A program made the translations under genes and the position numbers. Source: Pyropia yezoensis (lineage: Eukaryota > Rhodophyta > Bangiophyceae > Bangiales > Bangiaceae). From it: a stretch of 64,000 bases of DNA. Below the pieces are notes generated by a model, which made no database searches, was not told where the DNA came from, and saw only the letters and a list, made by a program, of their open reading frames with translations. Positions 55,517-64,000 of this stretch are shown piece by piece. Every line of letters begins with the position of its first letter. The stretch's first letter is position 1. Location of the stretch: contig CM020618.1 in NCBI GenBank assembly GCA_009829735.1, positions 11,561,119 through 11,625,118 of the forward strand, written 5' to 3'.

Positions 55517-55626
55517 CGTGCCGATCTAGCGTGCCGAAGGGCCTCTATGGCCTGGATGGGCCGCCATTCCAGGCCGTATGTGCACTTCGTCGTTTCGTGC
55601 CGGCGAATGGCCACTCTTCCTGGACC
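55517..55626 (-). repeat. Right terminal inverted repeat of the giant element
   Basis: The reverse complement matches 21216-21325 over 110 bp without gaps, including CCATTCGCCGGCACG near the tip and CTAGATCGGCACG at the inner end. Confidence 0.8.
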
Positions 55627-55633
55627 GTAAAGC
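55627..55633. other. Target-site duplication, right (GTAAAGC)
   Basis: Identical to 21209-21215. The following TCAACCGGGCACGGT matches copy A from 7693, so host sequence resumes here. Confidence 0.8.
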
Positions 55634-55680
55634 TCAACCGGGCACGGTCGACACCAATGAAGCCGATCTCGACCGAACCG

Positions 55681-55755
55681 AACCAATCTCGCCCCAATCG
55701 AACCAATCTCGCCCCAATCGAACCAGTCTCGCTCCAATCAAACCAATCTCGCCCT
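55681..55755. repeat. 20-bp tandem repeat
   Basis: AACCAATCTCGCCCCAATCG occurs twice exactly, then once with three changes, then partially. Copy A has only degenerate traces (7727-7770), so the array expanded in copy B or contracted in copy A. Confidence 0.8.
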
Positions 55756-55786
55756 ACACAGCGCGTTGTCCCCGCTTCTTGGAAGC

Positions 55787-56784
55787 TAGGGCTGTGAATA
55801 GCGCCCTGTTTTGGCAAGGCGCCAGGCGCTTCCGCCATATAGCGCCCAAATGGCGCATTAATTACGCCCCCCGAAGCCGTCGCGCCTTAAAGAGCGCCTA
55901 ATAGCCCCCCAATCATTTAGTTATTCGACCTAGTTGCATCTTTGACCTCACGTAGTTGTTTGACTGTCGGCGCCTGCATGCCGAGTTTCGTCACTCTCTT
56001 CATGCTTCTGCCTAACTGCAGGTATTCCATCTTGGTGGCCTTCTCGACCATAGCGCGGAAAGGGACGCTGCGGCTGAAACGGGAGACAGCAGGAGCGCCG
56101 GTGCCACTGAGGGGCTGAGGGTGTGTTGAAAACGTGACGAACAGGGCCATTATTTAGCTCCTCCACAGACAGATTATTGGGCTCTGCTCGCCCATCTGAC
56201 TCCCCATCCTCGTCCGTCTCCTCCCGAGCATGTGCATCTGCCGGCGCTCCTGCCTTACACTTTGTACGCTGACAGCTGCGTTGTTCCATCTCTTTCTCTA
56301 ACCACTACGCCCCTTTTCCGGTGGTGGAGATGTCTATGGGCGCCAGGCTTTCTGGAATCCGTGGATGCGACACGCGCGCCGCAGCAGGTACCCCTCTCAT
56401 CGGCATGTGTAGAAGCACGGTCGACCGCTTCTGTCTATAGCCACTTGCGCCAGCAGCACCTTCTAAATACTTCAGATGTAACGTGGTGGTGACGGCGCGG
56501 CTTGCCGTGTCGGAGGCAGGAGACGCAGCCGACGTCGTTGGTGCGGTAGGCAGCCCCAGCCGGTCAGTGCTGTCACCCTAAACGTGCCAAATCGGACAAT
56601 TTGACGCCCCTCTATTAGGTATACAGAGTGTAACTGATTCATTGATCGCGCCCAAGTCGCGCCCATCGACTCGCAGGAGCGAGGGCGCGTAGCGTCCGAA
56701 AAGCGCCTGATCCACGCCGAAATTGATGAACAAATCGCGCCCCAGGCGCGATAAATTGTGCCCCAGGCGCAATTCCCAACCCTA
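55787..56784. mobile_element. hAT-like non-autonomous TIR element (~1.0 kb)
   Basis: The ends are imperfect inverted repeats: TAGGGCTGTGAATAGCGCCC at the left, and the right end reads inward as TAGGGTTGGGAATTGCGCCT. Flanking 8-mers TTGGAAGC (55779-55786) and TGGGAAAC (56785-56792) match at 6 of 8 positions, consistent with an old 8-bp hAT duplication. Copy A lacks the insert (...CTTGGAAACTGAAATCGG). GCGCC-type subterminal repeats occur near both ends. A 113-residue minus-strand frame (55948-56289) has no recognisable transposase domain. Confidence 0.7.
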
Positions 56785-59700
56785 TGGGAAACTGAAATCG
56801 GACCCTTGGGAAGAGTCCGGAAGACAAACTCTGACATTTCTTGTCATGATCTTAGAATCATCATCTAACCGTCTTCGAACAGTTTTGGAAACTTCTCGGT
56901 GGTGGGCCTGAAGATTGTTCAGATAAGGGACGATACGTTGCGTAATTCGCCATAAAGTACAAGGGGGTCCCAGAATCGCCCGTGACACTTCTCGCGTTTC
57001 CGATCAGATACTATCCATCAGGTCTTTCCTAAGGCCGAAATAGAATAACGTGTTTACTCTTTCGTTGACTTCTCAAATGCGGAAGTGGGGGTTTCCTGAC
57101 AGTGATACCGTCAAATCATGTCGATTCCTTCTGCCAGCTCTTCCGCCGTTGGCGAGAAATGTGTTCAGTTTTCTTCGCCAGAGCGATCTGGCGACCTTCC
57201 CGGCTATTGTTCGTTATCGTCAGTTTTTGTATAGTCTTGAAAGATATATTTCGAACCGTGTAGATAACAGCACACGGTATAATGTCCCGCGACAGACTGC
57301 ACAGCGTTTTGTACATGCTTCCTGAAAACTGAGATGAGCCGACTTGGAACAGTCTTGAAATGCATCTTCGGATACTTTCCGGGGCGATCCTGGGAGTGCC
57401 ATGAGCACGATTCAAAACACGTACGGGAGGAGGTATCTCTCTTTCCAACGCGATCATTTCTTGACAAAAAAAACTATGCATTTCTTCAGGAAATACCTGG
57501 ACACATTTGTGGGACACCAAGAGCATTTCTGGTATTACTGACGGTGCAAGAAACGCGCAGGGAAATCCTGCCGAGCCAGAGAACTGGGTCTGAAATACTT
57601 CTTGATTGCTTCTTCTGTCGTGCTCCAACACTCTTGCGTCGTCTTGTGCCGAGGCTTACTCACTTCTGTCACCGACGCTGTCCTGGAAAAACTTCGAGAG
57701 TGTTCTTAGGAGAATTCTGGCATTAGTTCTCACGGCTGTTCTGAGAGCAGTTTGTACCCTGTTCGTAGTGAACGAGTACTTTGCACCTCGTACTGCTCCC
57801 GCGGCCATTTTGTGTTGCTCGCCCGGATAGTTTTGCGTGCAAGTCAAAGGTGCTGAGTCACAGGAGCGGGCGCACCAGGCCGATTGGTTCCACGACTTTG
57901 CCGCCCACTCTTCGAGAGTGAACGTGTTTACAGCGGAGCAACTCTCCACTCATCTCCGGCACTTCCAAAGAAGAGCGGACTGATTGCTGAAAGCCCCCCT
58001 TAGCACCCGGAGCGAGGAAAACAAGCGGGAGAGACGAGCAAACAGGCATCTCGGGTGAGACTGACGGCAGGATAGATCGCGGGCAATACGGGATCAGCGC
58101 TTTCAGCTTCTCCACTTCATGTTTTTTTCTTTTTTTCCGACTATGCTTTACTCTGTACTTGCGGGAAGGGACCGCGATGGCGGCAAGGAGGCCCTCCGCA
58201 CAGAGTGTGAGTAAGTGAGCTCTCTGTAAGGCGTTAAATATGAATAAGGGATGCCAGCCAACCCAGATTGGTCACAACCAGCTGGACGGAGTATGCTACA
58301 TGGCGGCACGTTTCCGCACGGCTGTACCCGGATCCCATCGATGAGCGATGGGCAGTCGCCGTGATCCGACATCACAGTCTGTGCGACAATTCACGTACTC
58401 CGGATATGCATGCTCTTTCGGATGGTACTCAACTATTGCAGCGTCCTTTTCTTGTCTTAGAGCTTTTTCTGGTCGAAGCGCTTGACGCCCGCGGCGGACA
58501 CCAGGCGCCGTCGGGCAAGTCGTATGCATGCTTAGGGAAGCGGGCACCGAATGGCCGTGAGGAGGGGGGAAATGGGTGCGCACCGCCGTGGCACACCACT
58601 GCCAAGACATGAGCGGCGGCTGTGGTGCCTCCGGCAGCCACCACCCAAGCTGTCTTGAAACGCAAGCTGACCCCGTCTGCTAGTCCTCTCACTTTTCGAG
58701 AGTCGCAAGAGTCTCGTCTGGCAAGACTATTGCGGCTCGGAACCTTCACGCCACACAGAAAGCAGCGCATGATGCAGAGCGAACACCACCGTAAGCGTCC
58801 CAAATTGTTACGTCATATAGATACAACACAGTTTCGACTAGGGCAAGAATCTATTTAATCTACACATATATATTTCGACCAGACCAGCCGTTCTAGCGCC
58901 GAAGAACAGACTTGAATAACATCTACCCGCCCCGGTCTCGAAAGGGAACCCCATTATGAAAGCCATTGAAAACTTTGCCGGCACGAATAGTTTCAGCTTG
59001 CGCAGCTATCACCCATGCAGCCAACCCAGGGCGCGCCTTTAAAGAGTTACCAAGGTTTTGCTCCACAAACATGCAGACAGTATTGTCCAGATTAGATCGC
59101 AGACATTCTTCTTCTCGAGAATATCAGCGTAATTTATACGCGCATGCCTTCAGAAGCTACGTCGCAGACTTGCAAGAAAGCTCCGAGCAGTTTCTGTCAT
59201 CACTTTTTCAGTCTCTCATCCTTCAGATTCTTGAAGCGGTTCTTAAGACAATTCCGAGAATGTGCGCCGATCATTCTTGTCAACATTTTTCCTCGTGACT
59301 CACATACAAATCGCAGACCGGTTCAGCATTCCTGGTTCAAGTATCACAACAGTTCTTCTTGAAGTGTAATCATTCCATTTTTGAAAAGAAGCTTCAGGGA
59401 TTTTATTGAGAATGCACTATGGACGGCAATGTTTTTTTTTTTTGAACGAGTGATATTGAGCACTTTTCGTTAGTTTTTGTTATCGAACCGTTCTGCAATA
59501 CTTTATTTGAGTGGTCTCGCGTGCCACTGTGAACCCCTGTAATGATTCTTTGCTTGATGTTGCTCGAGGTGTAGCGTTTGGTGGCTTGAGTACTACGCAG
59601 ATACTTAGGAATCCAAGAACTGGGAGGCTAGCCCTGTTGGATAAAACAAATTTCAGAGATTTTTAATTCTTGGATTCGTGTTACACGAAAATGTTTTTAC

Positions 59701-60187
59701 CTAACGCAAACGTGATCCTTGTAATAGTAGATATCTGTCGCAATTCTTGTTCCGACGTTTTCATTCCCTGCACTTCGTTGTGAATAGGATGGCCGTCGAC
59801 AAAGTCTGGGGGACGCCTCAGCTATCCTCTGCATCATCATACCCGTTATCAAGAAACTATGGAGCTTCGCTCAGATGCTGGAACATCACCAGATGTAGAA
59901 CCTCCTGCATCATCATACCTGTTATAGAAATACTATGGAACTCCGCTCAGATACCAGATGCACGCTTCCGGCTGGCTGGCCCATCGTTCGCTTATCGAGA
60001 AACACAAAGATGCCAGAATGGAGCGAATGAAATACACGCAAAATGGAATGGCAAGAAGGCTTTCCCAGGGAGCTCCGCAGGGACGTGTAGCGAGTCCCAA
60101 AGAACGCTTAGAGATACTTGACACGAAGTCTGCGCATGGAGGGGAGCTCATCTCGGGATAGCGCTGGCCGCAGCGGCACGAGATGCC

Positions 60188-60761
60188 TGTAGCATCCCTG
60201 GCCCTGACTTGGCGCCGACCCGGGGTGGCGACCAGGGGGAACCAGGTGTCAGAACACGCCCGCCGTGTTTGGATGGTTGGCCGCCGTGGCCCGTTCCCGG
60301 CACTGCGATGGGGTGGACTATGCTACCCACACATGAGAGAGGGATTTCTGATGGGTTTTTGCATATTTGTGAGGGACTTGATTTGAGAGAATTTGAGTGT
60401 GAGCTTAGTGAGGGAGAATAGAAATAGTGGTGATAGTGGCCCCCGACCTGACGAGGATAGGCTCGGGTCCGGGCCACTTGGGGGTATGGGGGGGGGCTAC
60501 CTGGCCAGCGTGCCGAGGCACCCCCAGATGCACGTTAAGAAGGACAGCGAGGCACCCTTGTCCCGCGCCCTCAAAGAAAAAGACAACTGCGCGTTTGCTT
60601 TTCTCTTCCCCGTGTGCACTACCGTGCGTATCTGCTTGCTCTGCGAGCAGGCATGTGAGGCAACAGGCATACCACTGTTGTAGTTCCCCTTTCTGTGTTA
60701 CCTGTCCCTTTCCCCCGAGGAATATTGACACACGTCTGAGAGGATCGATATTTATACCACA
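60188..60761 (+). mobile_element. Solo LTR (574 bp)
   Basis: Starts TGTAGCATCC, ends ATACCACA (TG...CA), and is flanked by a perfect 5-bp duplication ATGCC (60183-60187 and 60762-60766). Copy A lacks the insert. It is unrelated by eye to the Ty3 LTR at 24469. A solo LTR forms by recombination between the two LTRs of a full element. The strand is arbitrary. Confidence 0.75.
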
Positions 60762-61834
60762 ATGCCGAAGTAAGTGGGGCGCTGGGGGGGGGGAAGGGAG
60801 CGACGGACACGAGAGGACGACGTCGCGAGGGGCTTTGAAGTGCTCCAGACTTTCCGAGCTCTGTGTGCTGGACGGCAAGTATCAGATGGACAACTATGAG
60901 AAGGACAACGTGCATTGAGAGGTGCGGCAAACGCATCCGTTCCCGCAGTGGCGATGTAGCGCAACGTGTGGGCTTCTTCTCTCTGTCGTAAATGCTACCT
61001 GCGAGTATGTGCCGAAGTTCTTGCATCGTTACTTGTCGCCTTGTCTCCGCTCAACTCCAAATGGAGCGGCCCCGGTTGAGGTGGCGGGATCCAGGGTACA
61101 ACTGTACCTTCGGCTGGATGTTGGCAGCAGCCGACACGGAGGATCCAGGAGAGTGGTGGGCGCCAACCAGCTGCGAAGCTCAGTGCACCTGCATGTGAGG
61201 AGCGCACGGGGTGAAGTGTGCTGTGGTCGCCGGCTCTCGCCGGTGCAGAGCGCGCGGGTGGGCTGCTGTGCCCCGACCGGGCGACCGCCGCCGGAATGTG
61301 AAGACCGCTTCCTGCTGCTCCCCCTTTCCCCCACTGGTGCGGCGCGTCCGTCGTCTTTGCGCCTCCCGCCTTCCTCCCTACGCAGCGGGTCCAAGACAGT
61401 GTTCCTTTTTTTCGTGCAATTTGATGCGAATCGATGTAGCGCGTCCGTTCAAGTCATTCCCCAAGGCCCGTGAATGCCGATATTGTCGCAGATAACGTGA
61501 TCTTTTTTGCCCACGAGCTGGTGATACGGCTGTTCGTCCCTGTTTCTCGACCACGACGACGAGCGCGTCATGGTCGTTCTCCTCATCTAAAACGTTTGTC
61601 TAACGGTCATATCCCCAGGGAAAGAAGTCTCAACAGCGTTTAACACTTTTTTTGTAACAAAGAGCTTGCTCGTCAGCAAAACGTTCGTGCGTGGCCTGAT
61701 GCGATGACAAACGATGATAGCAAGCTCCTTGTGTGCCTGTGCATTTATGCACAGACCCTCTTTCTCAACAACGTGAAGGAAGCGCCTCAACTGATGATTC
61801 GGCAGCGTGGTCCCCCTTGCGTGTGAGCTGGTCC

Positions 61835-64000
61835 CCGCAGGGTTGAGAGGCGACAATTATTGAGTCAAAATTATCGAGTAAATTATCAGAAAAGAATAAC
61901 GTTCCGGAGAACCGGAACGATAATGATTATCAGACGTCCACGTGTTCCACCACGTGTCGGCTCGGAAGCCCATCAGACCAGACCGGACCGCCTGGTCACG
62001 CGGCAGTGCCGCACCCTGTCGTCGTCTTCGGAACTGTGTACGTAGCCGCGATACTGTACGGCAGCGTGCCCAGCCAAGATCCAGACCCACACCACGAGGA
62101 CGATAGGAGCTACGTACGCCGACTAGGACTTCACATCCTCCGCGGCGTACTGTACACGGCGGGTGCGGCCGCCCCACCCGGCACGTTCTCCGCCGCCTGC
62201 GCACTACGCGGCCCAATTTAGGCTCTACGCCCTTTCCGAAACCCGTGTCCGCAGCTCGTCAGGCGGCTCGTAATGGGCACGACGTGGATAATTCATTGCT
62301 GTCATCCTGACTCGTGGCTCATGGGCGATAACTATCAGAAACGTTATCAATAGTTATCGCATGTCTTTTACTAACGACGGATGCTTTTGCAATAGATATC
62401 AACCCTGTGTACACAGCAGAGGCGCTCGCTCGCCGACGTCCAGCATATAATTGCTCCGGATGAAATGTACCGGAACACCAACGGGCAAAGGTACTGCTCT
62501 GCAGACGGAACAGAACTGCATGCCCAAGTCTTGACAATTGGGACGAGGCCACGACCTAACTGCCAACAACCAACGACATGTGTCAGATGATGTGCCTCTA
62601 AGTACAGCAGTTGCCGCGTCAACCATGGAATATTCCGCATTGGGGAACTTGCACCGTAACAGAGGGATGTCAGAATTATGAGGGATCTTCGAAGACATCC
62701 GCATATCTTCCGGGCTGCACAACTCAGCATCAGATGATCTCGCAAGATGCGATGTGAGACGGAGGAGCAAGCGATGAGAATGCACGACACGTCAACAGTG
62801 TGTTGACCAATCTGCGTTCGGTTAGAGACCCTCCATCACCGCTTCTATTCCGTTGCTTCCTGCGATCTGAGGGCGACAGTACGATATTGGTTATGTGTCA
62901 ACAACTGCCACGTGATCGGCTTGTGCTCTCGTTCGCAAACCTCTGTTCGTGTTCGGATCCGCCAAGACTCCGCACACAGCATGACCTGCGCCCAGCCCGC
63001 ACTTTCGGAGTCCTGCACGTGTGGTGCTCAAGGTGTGGACATGCATTACCACGAGTATGAATGGATTTGGTCAATGAAACGAAAGACCCAGGTAAACGAT
63101 CAATAGAAGTATCCCCAGAAAAACTGTACCGTACTTCCACCCTTGCCATTGCTACCCCTTTCAGGAACAGAACTGCACTGAGCGCATTCTTCTCTCAATC
63201 GCCGAATAAAAAAAGGATGACCTCTCCTGTCAACTTCAGAGAGGTTTGATCTCCGATTCGTCGGACATCTCATCAGAGGGCTGTAGTACGATAGAAGAAC
63301 GACCCAACCTGGCCCGGCTCGGTGCTGTCACTAAAGAATCTCATATGAGATTGTGGTTTCACAATCAGCCTCTGCTGTAGATCATACACTTCTTAGTGAG
63401 CAGATAGGGTCTATTCTACCTTGCTCTCAATTGAGGGGATTCTCCCCATTTGATGAGCTGTTTTGAGAGGACAATGCTACCGGAATGTGTCGTCGAAATC
63501 TCTTTCTTACGCCAGAATCGAGTTCAGCGTAGTCCGGTCACCCTTGGAACTACTTGTGATGCTTCAATTCCAAGAACTGCCCCCTCAGTGACCATCTGCC
63601 ACACGATTCCTAGGGCCATGTCAATGGAACTAGTACTTCCTGCCTGGTTGACGCGCCACAGTGCCCTATGAAGGTGCACCAGCAAGTCCTGGCGCCTCGA
63701 ACCGCAGCCCTCGCAAGGGAAGCTTCCAGGCGGCCCCGCGTTTATCTCGTCCCGCGCCGTGCTTCCTGAATGCGCGCCTTTATCTCGTGCACGCCTCGCG
63801 CTTGGGGATACCAGGCAGCCCCTATAGCCCTGTCACAACTGCGGAGCGGCACGCTACAATGACTGCTCGGTGCCACATCTTTCGCACGCTGTGCGTCCTG
63901 CCGTGCCCACGCCGCGACTGCACCCCGGCAACGCACTGAGCGTGTGCCGTTGTCCTGCCACGCCGTCTCCTCTACGGCTACCTGCACCTGGGCGCTCCCC
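61835..64000. other. Right-end unique region without recognisable genes
   Basis: No domain-bearing frame. It contains the possible small element at 61850-62360, and a short inverted repeat AATCTCATATGAGATT near 63337. Lower GC than the gene regions. Confidence 0.5.
61850..62360. repeat. Possible small AT-tipped inverted-repeat element
   Basis: GCGACAATTATTGA at 61850-61863 is the inverse of TCAATAGTTATCGC at 62347-62360 with two mismatches. Next to the right end, CGATAACTAT (62326-62335) and ATAGTTATCG (62350-62359) form a 10-bp hairpin. No clear target-site duplication was found, so this is tentative. Confidence 0.3.

Larger units (their letters stand above)
21216..55626. mobile_element. 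Giant (~34.4 kb) KDZ-like TIR DNA transposon with cargo genes
   Basis: The element is defined by three things: 110-bp terminal inverted repeats (21216-21325 and 55517-55626, about 98 of 110 positions identical without gaps), a 7-bp target-site duplication, and an uninterrupted paralogous site in copy A. It carries a KDZ-like transposase gene (46013-47484, -), a SWIM/Ulp1 gene (34166-37922, +), a SET gene (43235-44071, +), an Ala/Pro/Lys-rich gene (48030-52199, -), a RING-like gene (53187-53822, -) and smaller frames. Known KDZ (Kyakuja-Dileera-Zisupton) elements make ~8-bp duplications and often encode SWIM, Cys-cluster and Ulp1 proteins, which fits. A Ty3 element (24469-33003) is inserted inside, so the original length was about 25.9 kb. 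A 500-N gap means the true size is approximate. Confidence 0.8.
55627..61834. repeat. Segmental duplication copy B, right part (with nested insertions)
   Basis: Collinear with copy A 7686-12190 once the hAT-like element (55787-56784) and the solo LTR (60188-60761) are removed. It is non-coding like copy A. A local tandem array (see 55681) is expanded relative to copy A. Confidence 0.85.

Noticed and set aside
55917..56289. Transposase gene inside the hAT-like element
   Set aside because: The 113- and 77-residue frames show no hAT catalytic or dimerisation motif.

Overview
The window reads as nuclear DNA of a GC-rich eukaryote. The evidence is a eukaryote-specific ribosome-biogenesis gene (UTP23-like), a spliced gene with a GT-AG intron, a Ty3/gypsy retrotransposon, PIF/Harbinger-like, hAT-like and KDZ-like DNA transposon remains, and no operons. 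Very high GC with long G/C homopolymers, few introns and strong G/C-ending codon bias would suit an alga such as a bangiophyte red alga (Porphyra/Pyropia type). That placement is a guess from style, not from a marker gene.

Left part (1-21 kb). A broken PIF/Harbinger-type transposase lies at 616-1614 (-). A small cluster of ordinary genes follows: UTP23-like (3332-4312, -), a divergent small protein of unknown function (5056-5676, +), and a two-exon SAM-methyltransferase-like secreted or anchored protein (6124-7401, -). From 7358 to 12190 lies copy A of a 4.8-kb segmental duplication. A divergent gene pair follows: a membrane protein (15310-16926, -) and an ankyrin-repeat protein (17700-21032, +) built on 17 nearly identical 102-bp units.

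Right part (21-62 kb). Copy B of the duplication starts at 20881 and ends near 61834, but it is split by nested insertions. The largest insertion is the main discovery: a ~34.4-kb DNA element (21216-55626) with 110-bp terminal inverted repeats (about 89% identical, no gaps) and a 7-bp target-site duplication (GTAAAGC). Copy A preserves the matching empty site (GTGAAGC at 7686-7692). Inside are a KDZ-like transposase gene, a SWIM zinc-finger/Ulp1 (C48) protease gene, a SET-domain gene, a degenerate RING gene, a very long Ala/Pro/Lys-rich gene, and a recurrent TTCGGCAC half-palindrome that clusters 5' of most of these genes. Most of the large genes carry one or two inactivating lesions, so this copy looks recently dead. 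The element contains a 500-base assembly gap (44446-44945).

Nested elements. An 8.5-kb Ty3/gypsy chromovirus (24469-33003, TSD ACCAC) sits inside the giant element and interrupts a minus-strand ORF. Its gag and pol overlap in the -1 frame at a textbook slippery heptamer (AAAAAAC) followed by an 8-bp stem. Copy B also contains a ~1-kb hAT-like TIR element (55787-56784) and a 574-bp solo LTR (60188-60761, TSD ATGCC). The final 2 kb holds a possible small AT-rich inverted-repeat element and no recognisable gene.
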